Source: Triticum aestivum (Eukaryota > Streptophyta > Magnoliopsida > Poales > Poaceae). From it: a stretch of DNA of 64,000 bases. Under the pieces are notes generated by a model. That model searched no databases and was not told where the DNA came from. It was given only the letters and a program-made list of their open reading frames with translations. The stretch is taken from positions 268,328,625-268,392,624 of the forward strand of contig NC_057796.1 of the NCBI RefSeq assembly GCF_018294505.1, in the 5' to 3' direction. This document shows, one piece after another, positions 48,676-58,771 of the stretch (its first letter is position 1; each line of letters begins with the position of its first letter). The position numbers and the translations under genes were made by a program.

Positions 48676-50184
48676 TGTCACATCCTAGTTAGTTCATGCA
48701 TCAGAGTGTTGCATCATGTCTATATTTCACAGAAACCTGAAATGGGAATGCCAGAAAACCCCCAGCACCCCCCCTGGAACAACTAGGGTTTACTAATTTT
48801 TTTTCCAATGAACCTGAAATGCCCTCCATAAATGTTCACCACCTTTGGTCTTGGCTAAAACCTCTGCCAAAAATGGTTTCATATTTTTGGAGGCCATCTT
48901 GGATTTTTGCACAAGCCATAAGTATTTGCATTTGGGCATTTTAAATGCTATAAATATTTTTAAATGTCCAAATAATCTTGAAGGTATTTTTAGGCTGTTG
49001 GGAATAATCTCAAAGGTGCCTCAGAATATTTTTAGGATTTTTCCAAATGAAATAGTATTCTTACTATTTCAAAACACAGTACAGAAATAAATAAAAAAAG
49101 AGAAAAGAACAGAAGGCAGAAAACTTACCTGGCAGCCCACCTGGCGGCCCAGCACTGTGCTGGCCCGCGCCAGTCAGCTGCCTGCTCTCGCCAGAGCAGG
49201 CAGAGAGGTGACGCCGGCGAGCGTGAGCTCGCCACGGCGCCAGCAGCTTGCCGCCCCGCCGCGGATGAGCTGGCCGACCTCCCTCGACGCGCCCCGAGCC
49301 CCTGGACATTGCCATTCTCCCCCATCGCCTCTCCCTCGCCTTCTCCCTACCATGGCCGACGCCGCCGCAGCCACCTCACCGGAGTAACCGCGGCCACCAT
49401 CGACCTCGCACCGTACTAACGTGTCCTACAGCACCGCCGTCACCCACTCCTTCGAGCAAGCCGAGCCCCGAGCGCTCGTTTGCCCCGAAGCTCCGTCACC
49501 GACCTCGCCTTCGCCGCTCACCGTTGGAGATCCCCTCCGCCGTCGCCACTGCTACAGCTCGTCTCCGACCTCGCCGTCTGCTCCGTCGCAACCGCCGTGA
49601 GCATGGCCACCTTTCCATCCTCTCCTCTCTCTCTCTCGAGCTCTGCAGCCACCGCACGAAGTTCACCCGAACGCGCCGCCGCACGAGCTCGTCGCCGACA
49701 AGGCTCCGGCCATCCAACGGCCACACCACCGTAGCCATTAGCTTCACCGCAACGCCAGGAACCCGTAGCGCCATCGCATGTCCCTCGCCGTGCTCTCTAG
49801 CTACGGTTTCAACCACGCCCGTACTCCGGCAGCCACACGGCTCGTCGCCGGCGTCGATTCCGGCGACCCCGAGCTCCACTACCACCACCAGTCGATGCGG
49901 TTCGCCCCCAGCTACACATAGGTACTCTCCGCCGTCCTTTTGGTCGCCGGAGGGGGATCCCGCACTCCACCGCTGCGTCTGGACGTCGCCGGCGGCTAAA
50001 CGCCGGCGAGTCAACGTGGTTTGACCACGGTTTAACCCCCCCAGGGTCACTGACGAGTGGGGCCCGCCTGCTAACTAATCTGAGTTAGAGTTAAAACTAA
50101 TCCTAATTAACTAATTACCTAACAGTGACACTAACACAGGGGACCCACACGTCAGGATTGACCTGGACGACCCCGTTGACCTGC

Positions 50185-50211
50185 TGACGTCACACTGACG
50201 TCAGGCTGACG
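50185..50211 (+). promoter_or_regulatory. Triple TGACG (as-1/bZIP-like) array in the Tekay LTR
   Basis: TGACG starts at 50185, 50196 and 50207, exactly 11 bp apart; the first two are full TGACGTCA palindromes. A TTGACC W-box core lies at 50176. TGA-class bZIP factors bind paired TGACG motifs at similar spacing in the as-1 element, giving stress and salicylate responses. A copy is at 60264-60290 in the 3' LTR. Confidence 0.6.
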
Positions 50212-50312
50212 CAGTAAAGCTTTTACTGGAATTATTCTTATATTGGAAATTCCAGAAATTATCACAAACTTCAAAAAATCATAGAAAATAATCTATAGCT
50301 CAGAATGAAAAG

Positions 50313-50322
50313 ATTTATATAT
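50313..50322 (+). promoter_or_regulatory. Candidate TATA box in the Tekay LTR
   Basis: TTTATATATG lies about 100 bp downstream of the TGACG array, a reasonable core-promoter distance. No experimental start site is known to me. Confidence 0.4.
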
Positions 50323-52093
50323 GAAAAATGATCAGAAAAATCCACTCTATCCATCTGTACTGGTTTCATGCATGATTAAGCAAGTTAACCTACTGTTTTA
50401 TACAGAACAAGATAAAGCACTAATATGGGCCATTTATGAACTTGGAATTTGAATCTTTGATTCAAATTAGTCCAAACCCTTCTGGCCTTAGTTGCATTAG
50501 CCCAATACATCCATTTTGCCATGTCCCATGCATGCATCATATTGTTGCACTTGCTTGTTGTTGATTGTGCTTCGATGTGTTCATTGTGGTAGGTCCTGCC
50601 TCCGAGGATATTCACGGGTATCCAACTGAAGGGCAGTATCCCACCACCACTCTGTCAGGCAAGCAACCCATTGATCATTTCGATACAAACCCATCTTCTC
50701 GCTTCTGCTCTCGTTTACTGCATTAAGACAACGCGATTCAAACTGCTGTGTGTTGCGGTAGTTGAACCCACTTTCCTTTGCATGACCTGTCATTGCCACA
50801 GTAACTAGATGAAACCCACTAGCATGTGTAGGAGTTGATTGAGCCATGTTGTGTTCCTACAATGCTATGCTTGCTACGCTTAGAGTTGTGTCAGGTCTGG
50901 CTCATCAGGGTGATGAACTAGAGTGAAAGTGCGTGTGTCGGTAATGAGAGTGAAGTGTGGAATACGATTTGGTAAAGGTATCGATGGGAGGCCATGTAGG
51001 AGTACATGGTGGGTTGTTTCATTGAGACCGTCCCTAAGAACTGAGATCTGTATGCGTGATTTAAGATTCAGCTACTACCACACATTGGGCCCGAAACCAA
51101 TGGACCCCCTCGGCTTCTTGTTCACCCTTGTCCTCTGTCCAGGAGTTGCACGTAGTTTCTGGTGTTTGTAGTAAGCTGGAGGCCGTGGACAGCGCTGACC
51201 AAGGGGTGGGCTGTGATGCGGTAGGCTCGTGGCCCGGTGTACCGAGTCGCCCGTTTGGTGACCGGGAACCCTGCACACATCGTTCGGGGCCGTATGTGGA
51301 AACCTCGGCCGGACTCCCTGCGGATGGAACCCGAATAGGCGATAAACCTGGACTAGAGACTCGAGTGTTTAGGTAGGCTGTGGCCGACACCCACGTTGGG
51401 CTTCCGCTTGAAGGTTGCCGAGTACACGTCGTGTAGCGACGATAAGTGGTGGGAGCGTGTGTGACGAAGTACACCCCTGCAGGGTATGAAACTATTCGAA
51501 TAGCCACGTCCGCGGTAAAGGACTACTTGGTCGCTTATGCAGTTCATAGACAAGTAAATGGATACTACTAAAAGCCTCAAGATAAGTGTGAGTACCGCGG
51601 ATGGCCCTCTCGTTGGATGACGAGGGAGGATCCACGGTGGAGTATTGAGATGGTGATTAGTGGACTCGTGTGCGAAAACTATTTCACAAGTGGTGTACCG
51701 TAGGATAGCTTAGCCAAGAGTCAAAGCTGGCTTGCTGCAATAACCCCACTACCTCCTTGAGAATGAGCATGTATAGTAGGATCTGTTGTAAGACTTGCTG
51801 AGTACCTTTGTACTCATGTTGCTTTAATTACTGTTTTCAGACGACAACACCGCCCCTTCTGACGGGTTCTACGTAGAACTCGACGACGATGAGTGACGCG
51901 CCACCCAGGTGGTGATCTAGGCTTGTGAAGGGCCTATGTAGATAGACAGGCTTCGTCAAGCCTTCTTTCTTCTGGTGTCTGTACCCAGACAGTTTGCTTC
52001 CGCATGTGCTTGTATGATTGTATGACTTGAGTGTTGGGTCATGCGACCCCTATCTGTATGAACAAGTTATGTAAGGCTCTCCGGAGCCCCTTA

Positions 52094-52099
52094 AATAAA
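52094..52099 (+). terminator. Polyadenylation signal in the Tekay LTR
   Basis: AATAAA is followed by a T/G-rich stretch (TTGAGTTGTAGAGTTTTG), as expected for plant poly(A) sites. The copy in the 3' LTR is at 62173-62178. Confidence 0.5.
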
Positions 52100-52741
52100 G
52101 TACTTGAGTTGTAGAGTTTTGTTGTGATGCCATGTTGTATTCGCGCATATCGAGCATATTGTGTGTATGTTTGAAATGCTTGGTATGTGTGGGATCCAAC
52201 AATCTAGTTGTCTATCTTTAGCAGCCTCTCTTATGGGGAAATGTAGTCTGGTGCCTCCTTGAGCCATAGTAGTCCGCTACAGCCCGGTTCACCGGAGTCC
52301 TGCTAGCCCAGCACTACTGCTCTGGACACTTGACTGGCCGGCATGTGAGTCATATCGTTCCTGTGTCTGTCCCTTCGGGGAAATGTCACACGGTGACATC
52401 CGGAGTCCTGCCTAGCCTGCTACAGCCCGGGTTCCCGGAGTCCTGTTAGCCCAGTGCTTCAGCCCGGATTCACACGCTGCTGACCGACATGTTCGATGTT
52501 GATTCATGTATGCCTGTCCCCATACGTTAGTGCCGCTTTGGGTTCACGACTAGCCATGTCGGCCCGGGTTCTCTGTCATATGGATGCTAGCGACATTGTC
52601 ATATACGTGAGCCAAAAGGCGCAAACGGTCCCGGGCCATGGTAAGGCGACACCCGTGGGAGTACCGTGCGTGAGGCCGCAATGTGATATGAGGTGTTACA
52701 GGCTAGATCGGTGTGACTTGGAATCGGGGTCCTGACAGCGT

Positions 52742-52754
52742 TGGCATCAGAGCC
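52742..52754 (+). promoter_or_regulatory. Tekay primer-binding site
   Basis: TGGCATCAGAGCC lies four bases after the LTR and differs by one base from the initiator-Met tRNA complement seen in the LARD. Confidence 0.85.
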
Positions 52755-53177
52755 GGACTGCCTGTAGGTGCGATAAGCCAAACTGGCCCATGTCGAGTCT
52801 AGAAATGCTTTAGTTATGTGTAGGGGAATTGATTGTGGGAGGGAACGTAAGGTGCTTTTACTCCTTTACCTCATGCCCTCTGATCTGAGTCATACTCTTC
52901 TCATTCTACGCGGGTTAAGGACTAGGCTCTCTCCTCTCTATCAGGTTCACGTGTTACTAATCCGTAGTAACTTATAGGATTGTTGGTTCCATGCTTCGGT
53001 TCAGTTTCTACTACCCTAGTATGTTGTCGGTTGAACCAGAACCTTGACATGATGTTGTTGAGTGGTATTGCAAACTGTTGCGAATGTCTCAAATCCTTTT
53101 TCCCGAGCATTTACAACCGTTATGATGTCCAAATTCTCCTAGAAATACTAATGCCTTGTATTATTTCGTGCTTTCAG

Positions 53178-53951
53178 ATGGCCACCCGTTCCCAGAACCA
53201 AGTGGTTCGTCTGACCCGGTGCATCGGCGTACCTGGTCACACGGCCATGTTGGTCCGAGTGATGGTTGAGACAGGCTATCGTTGGTATCCCGAGTATACC
53301 GTCGAGGAGCAGTTCCGAGACTTTAATCAAAGTCAGTATCTTTGCACAGTCAGGATCTTCCCATCCTACCCTGGAGCCACTGAACCCCTCCATTGCTCTT
53401 ATGGACTTGGGGTTACTATCGAGATGTCTGAGCAGGACGCAGCTTACTCAATGATGACTATCATGCGAGCCAGAACTGCCTTGCTTCAGAACACCGACTT
53501 CTGCTATATGCCAGCAGCACTCCCTGGGGCACAGGGGTACTATCAGGCCACTTACTGTGATTCTACCCATGAGGGCTCACTACTCCGTACCACCACCGAG
53601 ATGCTTGAGGACAAGGACCGTGAGAATCGTGCCTTGCGAATGGAGCTCTTTAATGCTCGTGCTGACCACTGGGCCACACTGACACGGTTTGCACCTGCCG
53701 TGCAAGCTGGGTTCATGGACATGAGGGACATATATCCCGTGCGATCTGGCCTGCCAGAATGTATGGAATGGCTTGATGTAGGAGGCATCACCCCTCCTCG
53801 TGGACCCCGTCTGCCACCGTTTGTTGGACCAAGGCCACACCCGAGTCCCTATGGACCGCAGGCTCCACAGGACCGACTGTTTCCGGATGATCATGTTCAG
53901 CTCCCAGGACATGGCGGTGACTTCTATGAGGATTACTACGGAGACGTCTGA
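53178..53951 (+). CDS. Extra ORF upstream of gag in the Tekay element (257 aa, unknown)
   Basis: The ATG at 53178 is chosen because a splice acceptor (GTGCTTTCAG) ends exactly before it and because the upstream in-frame codons look random. The frame is intact. Residues about 35-95 (YPEYTVEEQFRD...YLCTVRIF...YGLGVTIEMSEQDAAYSMMT) have the spacing of a double-stranded-RNA-binding fold: a Tyr/Pro start, alternating strand residues, a Gly-rich turn and an Ala-rich final helix. A probable coiled coil (TTEMLEDKDRENRALRMELF) and a Pro-rich, acidic tail (YEDYYGDV) follow. It is not part of gag and has no pol motif. The fold is inference; the family is unknown to me. Confidence 0.65.
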   Translation: MATRSQNQVVRLTRCIGVPGHTAMLVRVMVETGYRWYPEYTVEEQFRDFNQSQYLCTVRIFPSYPGATEPLHCSYGLGVTIEMSEQDAAYSMMTIMRARTALLQNTDFCYMPAALPGAQGYYQATYCDSTHEGSLLRTTTEMLEDKDRENRALRMELFNARADHWATLTRFAPAVQAGFMDMRDIYPVRSGLPECMEWLDVGGITPPRGPRLPPFVGPRPHPSPYGPQAPQDRLFPDDHVQLPGHGGDFYEDYYGDV

Positions 53952-54295
53952 GTTGGTAGTAGCTCTACTAGTATTGTAAAAGTTGTAATCTCCACAGTCC
54001 TGCGTGTCTTGTGGGATACGACTTGGTGTGTATCACGTTCCGGAGGTGTAGAAAAATAATGTATAGGAGCTTGGAATGCCTCTGATGAGATGTATCGTCC
54101 TTCATCGTAGCTGTACCTTGGCCTGGGCTTGTACTAAACTATGTATGGCGTGTATGACCGTTGGTATATGTATGTTGCCATGTTACCATGTCATACTGAT
54201 GGTCATCTCTGCATTCCGTGTTATCCATTACATTCCGCATTTCCCTATCAAGATTTAGCCATCCCCGTCTAAACCGTTGCTTTGTTCCTCCTAGG
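53952..54295 (+). other. Spacer between the extra ORF and gag, ending in a splice-acceptor-like site
   Basis: The 344-bp T-rich spacer ends TTTGTTCCTCCTAG-G directly before the gag ATG. This looks like a branch and polypyrimidine region followed by AG, suggesting a spliced gag mRNA that skips the upstream ORF. Confidence 0.45.
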
Positions 54296-55723
54296 ATGGT
54301 TAACACCCGCAACAACCCTGCTGTCCAGGCGCAGGATGAAGCCAATGCAGCCAGGGCGGAGGATCTGCCCCAACCGCCTTCACTGGCCGAAGTTATGCTG
54401 GAGGCAGAAAGAAACAAGCGTGATACTAACCGCTTGCTAGAGCGAATTGAGCAGAATACTGCACGTCACCAGAGGGACGACCTGGTGTCCATCAATGACT
54501 TTATCAAGCTGTACCCACCGAAGTTCAACCACTCCGTCGAGCCCCTTGATGCGGATGATTGGCTTCGCAGCATCACCCATAAGCTACGTTCTGCTAACGT
54601 AGCCGAAGCTGATAAGGTTACCTACGCTGCCTATCACCTCGAAGGCCCTGCTAGCCTTTGGTGGGAGAACTTTGAGGCTATGCGCCCAGCTGGCCAAATC
54701 ACTACTTGGGCTGAATTCAGTGAGGCTTTCCGTGAGCATCACATTCCGGAGGGTCTCATAGATCGTAAGCGGGAAGAATTCTGCAACTTCACCCAAGGCA
54801 GACTGACCGTGGATGCTTACAGCCGTGAGTTTGGAAATCTAGCACGCTATGCTCCTGAAGAGGTATCCACCGACGCCAAGAAGCAGGCAAGGTTCCGCAA
54901 GGGACTTAGCCCCGAGCTTCGCCGTGATCTCCGTCTGCATGAGTGCACCTCTTTCCAGAAGTTGGTCAATAAGGCCATCAGTGCCGAGACAGGACAAACT
55001 GACTATGACGCTGCACGCAAGCACTCTCGTGACTTTGGTTCCTCATCTGGCTCCGGATCCCAGAAGCGCCGGGTCTGGATTCCAAATACTGCTCTGCCAC
55101 CCAGGTTCACTCCGAGGCCATCCTTCGAGGCGCCTCGCCCCAACCAGCAGCATGCACCGCCCAAGGTTTATGGTGGCCCCGCTGCTAATGCTGCTCCACG
55201 CCCCAATATTGTGACATGCTTCAGGTGTGGAGAAACGGGTCACTATCAGCGCGAGTGCCCCCGAAACAACCTCAATCAACCTGGACAGTCCGTTGGCCGT
55301 GGTAAGCCAGCAGGAAAGACTTACTACGCCAAGCCAGCCACCACTGCACGTGGCCATGTCAACTATGTCTCTGCTGAAGGAACTCATGAGGATCCCAACG
55401 TCGTCCTTGGTACGCTCCTTGTTAATTGCCATCCGGCAACTGTTCTTTTCGATACTGGAGCATCTCATTCATTTATCTCTGAGAGCTATGCTCGATTACA
55501 CAACACCACATTTAGTGACATGCCTACTTCCATGGAAATTCAAACTCCTGGTTCTAGATGGCAAACCTCTAAGATAAGCCATGGAAATGAAATTCTTGTT
55601 GACAGACTGGTCTTCCTTGCATCACTAATAGCTCTCAAGTCCTCGGACATAAACATCATCTTGGGTATGGACTGGATGTCAGCTCATTATGCTAAGATTG
55701 ATTGCTCCACTAGAACTGTTTAA
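54296..55723 (+). CDS. Tekay gag-protease
   Basis: The start MVNTRNNPAVQ is preferred to an upstream in-frame codon at 54218 because a splice-acceptor-like site abuts it. An N-terminal coiled coil is followed by the Gag core (DADDWLRSITHKL, YHLEGPASLWWENF, FREHHIPEGL), a basic linker and a CCHC zinc knuckle CFRCGETGHYQREC (55217-55258). The aspartic protease has FDTGASHSFI with the catalytic Asp at 55451, and ILGMDWMSAHYAKIDC. The frame ends at a TAA (55721-55723), after which the same frame continues as pol. The protein would form the capsid and process the polyprotein. Apart from the stop the frame is intact. Confidence 0.9.
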   Translation: MVNTRNNPAVQAQDEANAARAEDLPQPPSLAEVMLEAERNKRDTNRLLERIEQNTARHQRDDLVSINDFIKLYPPKFNHSVEPLDADDWLRSITHKLRSANVAEADKVTYAAYHLEGPASLWWENFEAMRPAGQITTWAEFSEAFREHHIPEGLIDRKREEFCNFTQGRLTVDAYSREFGNLARYAPEEVSTDAKKQARFRKGLSPELRRDLRLHECTSFQKLVNKAISAETGQTDYDAARKHSRDFGSSSGSGSQKRRVWIPNTALPPRFTPRPSFEAPRPNQQHAPPKVYGGPAANAAPRPNIVTCFRCGETGHYQRECPRNNLNQPGQSVGRGKPAGKTYYAKPATTARGHVNYVSAEGTHEDPNVVLGTLLVNCHPATVLFDTGASHSFISESYARLHNTTFSDMPTSMEIQTPGSRWQTSKISHGNEILVDRLVFLASLIALKSSDINIILGMDWMSAHYAKIDCSTRTV

Positions 55724-58700
55724 CTCACCCATCCGTCGGGCAAGACAGTCAATGTTTTGACCCGAGTGTCTAAGCGTCAGCTCTACTCATTAAATGCCAA
55801 CCCTCTTCCAGACCTCGAAGATGTGCCGGTAGTCCGTGACTTTCCGGATGTCTTCCCTGAAGAACTGCCAGGTATTCCACCTGACAGGGATGTTGAGTTT
55901 GTGATAGACCTTGTTCCAGGAACCGTCCCAATCTCTAGAAGACCCTATAAGATGGCACCCCTAGAGCTAGCCGAGCTTAAGAAACAACTCGATGAGTCCT
56001 TGAAAAAGGGTTTCATCCGTCCCAGTTCTTCTCCGTGGGCTTGCCCCGTCCTCTTCGTCAAGAAGAAGGATGGTACGGATCGGATGGTTGTAGATTACCG
56101 ACCCGTCAACCTAGTAACCATCAAGAACAAGTATCCACTTCCCAGGATCAACGACCTGTATGATCAGCTCGCTGGATCCTCAGTCTTTTCTAAAATGGAT
56201 TTGAGGTTGGGCTACCATCAAATCAAAATCAGGAACGGGGACATCCCTAAAACGGCCTTTGTTACTCGTTATGGCCAATACGAGTATACAGTCATGTCCT
56301 TCGGGTTAACCAATGCTCCAGCCACCTTTTCTCGCTTGATGAACTCGATCTTCATGGAGTACTTAGACAAGTTCATCGTGGTTTACCTCGATGATATCCT
56401 TATCTACTCGAAGAACGAGGAAGAGCATGCCGAACATCTTAGACTTGTGTTAGAAAAACTCAGAGAGCATCGCCTTTATGCCAAGTTCTCCAAGTGCGAA
56501 TTTTGGTTGCCAGAAGTGACCTACCTAGGCCACGTGATCTCTGGTAAAGGTATTGCTGTCAATCCCGAACGAGTTCAAGCCATCCTTGACTGGACTCCCC
56601 CTGAAACGGTCAAGCAAGTTCGGAGTTTCCTTGGCTTAGCGAGCTACTGCCGTCGCTTCGTCGAGAATTTCTCCAAGGTTGCTAAACCTCTAACCGAACT
56701 CCTCAAGAAAGATAAGAAGTTCGAGTGGACCCCACAGTGCGAGTTCAGCTTTCAGGAACTGAAAAGACGCCTGACGTCTGCCCCCATACTCGTACCACCA
56801 GATTTTTCTAAAGACTTTGTTATTTATTACGACGACTCGCGACAAGGACTAGGTTGCATACTCATGCAAGACCGTCATGTGATTGCCTACGCTTCCCGAC
56901 AGTTGCGTCCACATGAGGATAATTATCCCACACATGATCTAGAGCTTGCAGCCGTAGTCCATGCTCTCAAAACATGGCGACATTACCTTCTCGGTAACCG
57001 TTGCGAGATTTTCACCGACCATCAGAGTCTGAAATACATTTTCACCCAACCGGATTTGAATCTCAGGCAAAGACGTTGGGTCGAGTTGATCTCAGACTAC
57101 GACTTAGAAATAACTTACACCCCGGGCAAAGCCAACGTCATGGCTGATGCGCTAAGCCGTAAATCCTATTGTAACAACTTGATGTTACAACAAAGCCAAC
57201 CACTTCTCCACGAGGAATTCTGTAAGCTTAACCTTCACATTGTTCCTCAAGGATTTCTATCCACCCTGGTGGCGAAACCTACCCTTATGGATCAGATCAT
57301 TAAAGCTCAGAAGGTAGATCCGGGAATCTCCCGCATTAAGAGAAACATCAAGAAAGGAGTTGCGGATTGTTTCTCCGTTGATGACCAAGGTGTCGTGTTC
57401 TTTGGAGACCGCCTAGTGGTTCCTAAGGTGCGCAACCTGAGGCGATTGATCCTTAAAGAAGCTCATGAATCTCCTCTCACCATTCATCCCGGTAGTACTA
57501 AAATGTATCAAGACCTACGCCAGAGGTTTTGGTGGACTAGGATGAAGAGAGAAATTGCTCAATTCATTGCTAATTGCGACGTCTGCCGACCTGTTAAAGC
57601 AGAGCATCAGCGACCTGCTGGCACCCTTCAGCCTCTGGCTATTCCTGAATGGAAATGGGATAAAATCGGTATGGATTTCATTACTGGGTTCCCCAGGACC
57701 AAGAGGGGAAACAATGCTATCTTCGTTGTTGTCGATCGTCTTTCCAAAGTAGCCCACTTCCTACCTGTTCGTGAGAGTATAACCGCTAGCCAGCTAGCAG
57801 ACTTGTACATCTCCCGAATAGTGTCTCTGCATGGTGTTCCATTGGAAATTAACTCAGACCGTGGAAGTCTCTTCACCTCTCGATTTTGGGAAAGTTTCCA
57901 AAATGCTATGGGAACTCGTCTCTCTTTTAGCACCGCCTTTCACCCTCAATCAAGTGGTCAGGTAGAACGAGTTAATCAAATTCTGGAGGATATGCTCCGA
58001 GCTTCTGTCATCTCCTTCGGCATGGATTGGGAGAAATGCCTTCCATTCGCCGAGTTCGCTTATAACAATAGTTACCAAGCCAGTTTGGGCAAAGCCCCTT
58101 TCGAGGTTCTCTATGGACGAAAATGTCGAACGCCTCTTAACTGGTCAGAGACCGGGGAAAGACAACTCTTTGGCCCGGATATGATTCAGGAAGCAGAAGA
58201 GCAGGTTCGCATTATTCGTGAGAAATTGAAAGCAGCCCAATCTCGCCAAAAGAGCCATTATGATCGCAAACATAAGGCTATGACTTTTGAGGTTGACGAG
58301 AAGGCTTACCTTCGGGTGACTCCTTTAAAGGGAACCCATCGATTCGGTATCAAAGGCAAATTGGCTCCTCGTTACATTGGACCCTTTCGCATTCTTGCCA
58401 AGCGAGGAGAAGTTGCCTACCAATTGGAACTTCCTCCGCATCTTTCCAAGGTTCATGACGTCTTCCACGTTTCCCAACTCAGGCGTTGCTTCTCGGATCC
58501 TATCCGTGGAGTGGACCACGAAACGCTTGATCTCCAAGATAATCTCACATATCGGGAGTATCCCGTTCGAATCCTTAATCAAGCCGAGCGTACCACTCGA
58601 CGCCGAAACATCAAGTTTCTCAAAGTTCAATGGTCACACCATTCCGAGGAAGAAGCTACTTGGGAAAGGGAGGATCGTCTTCGACTTGAGTACCCCACCT

Positions 58701-58771
58701 TCTTCCCAACGGATCCTAAATCTCGGGACGAGATTCTTTTGAGTGGGGGTGAGTTGTCACATCCTAGTTAG
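55724..58771 (+). CDS. Tekay pol: reverse transcriptase, RNase H, integrase, chromodomain
   Basis: This is the continuation of the gag frame after a single TAA; the first ATG is 55757. Reverse transcriptase carries [32 protein letters not shown] and YLDD (56384-56395). RNase H contains [39 protein letters not shown] and DALSRK. Integrase has its HHCC zinc domain (HPGSTKM...CDVCRPVK) and a complete DD35E triad at 57674, 57857 and 57965. A chromodomain follows (about 58560-58705, with [19 protein letters not shown]), presumably for chromatin targeting. The last codons run into the 3' LTR (start 58755), so the stop lies inside the LTR. All catalytic residues I can check are present. Confidence 0.93.
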   Translation, partial: LTHPSGKTVNVLTRVSKRQLYSLNANPLPDLEDVPVVRDFPDVFPEELPGIPPDRDVEFVIDLVPGTVPISRRPYKMAPLELAELKKQLDESLKKGFIRPSSSPWACPVLFVKKKDGTDRMVVDYRPVNLVTIKNKYPLPRINDLYDQLAGSSVFSKMDLRLGYHQIKIRNGDIPKTAFVTRYGQYEYTVMSFGLTNAPATFSRLMNSIFMEYLDKFIVVYLDDILIYSKNEEEHAEHLRLVLEKLREHRLYAKFSKCEFWLPEVTYLGHVISGKGIAVNPERVQAILDWTPPETVKQVRSFLGLASYCRRFVENFSKVAKPLTELLKKDKKFEWTPQCEFSFQELKRRLTSAPILVPPDFSKDFVIYYDDSRQGLGCILMQDRHVIAYASRQLRPHEDNYPTHDLELAAVVHALKTWRHYLLGNRCEIFTDHQSLKYIFTQPDLNLRQRRWVELISDYDLEITYTPGKANVMADALSRKSYCNNLMLQQSQPLLHEEFCKLNLHIVPQGFLSTLVAKPTLMDQIIKAQKVDPGISRIKRNIKKGVADCFSVDDQGVVFFGDRLVVPKVRNLRRLILKEAHESPLTIHPGSTKMYQDLRQRFWWTRMKREIAQFIANCDVCRPVKAEHQRPAGTLQPLAIPEWKWDKIGMDFITGFPRTKRGNNAIFVVVDRLSKVAHFLPVRESITASQLADLYISRIVSLHGVPLEINSDRGSLFTSRFWESFQNAMGTRLSFSTAFHPQSSGQVERVNQILEDMLRASVISFGMDWEKCLPFAEFAYNNSYQASLGKAPFEVLYGRKCRTPLNWSETGERQLFGPDMIQEAEEQVRIIREKLKAAQSRQKSHYDRKHKAMTFEVDEKAYLRVTPLKGTHRFGIKGKLAPRYIGPFRILAKRGEVAYQLELPPHLSKVHDVFHVSQLRRCFSDPIRGVDHETLDLQDNLTYREYPVRILNQAERTTRRRNIKFLKVQWSHHSEEEATWEREDRLRLEYPTFFPTDPKSRDEILLSGGELSHPS
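58719..58735 (+). promoter_or_regulatory. Inverted repeat before the Tekay polypurine tract
   Basis: AATCTCG-GGA-CGAGATT lies inside the pol C-terminus and is followed by the purine tract GAGTGGGGGTGAG up to 58754. The same inverted repeat is kept in the LARD, which lacks pol. Confidence 0.6.

Larger units (their letters stand above)
48676..52737 (+). repeat. 5' LTR of the Tekay element
   Basis: It is 4062 bp and nearly identical to 58755-62816. It contains a GC-rich block (49100-50040), a TGACG array, an AT-rich TATA-like sequence and an AATAAA signal. Small open frames inside are not supported as genes. Confidence 0.97.

Noticed and set aside
49496..50050. A 184-codon minus-strand frame repeated at 59575-60129
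   Set aside because: It is duplicated only because it lies in both Tekay LTRs; the composition is Arg/Gly-rich and there is no domain or promoter support.
51061..51507. A 148-codon minus-strand frame, with copy at 61140-61553
   Set aside because: It is LTR sequence, and the copy has a shorter start; nothing suggests translation.
54218..54295. An upstream in-frame start for Tekay gag
   Set aside because: The first 26 codons look non-coding and a splice-acceptor-like site abuts the ATG at 54296, which gives the usual Gag N-terminus.
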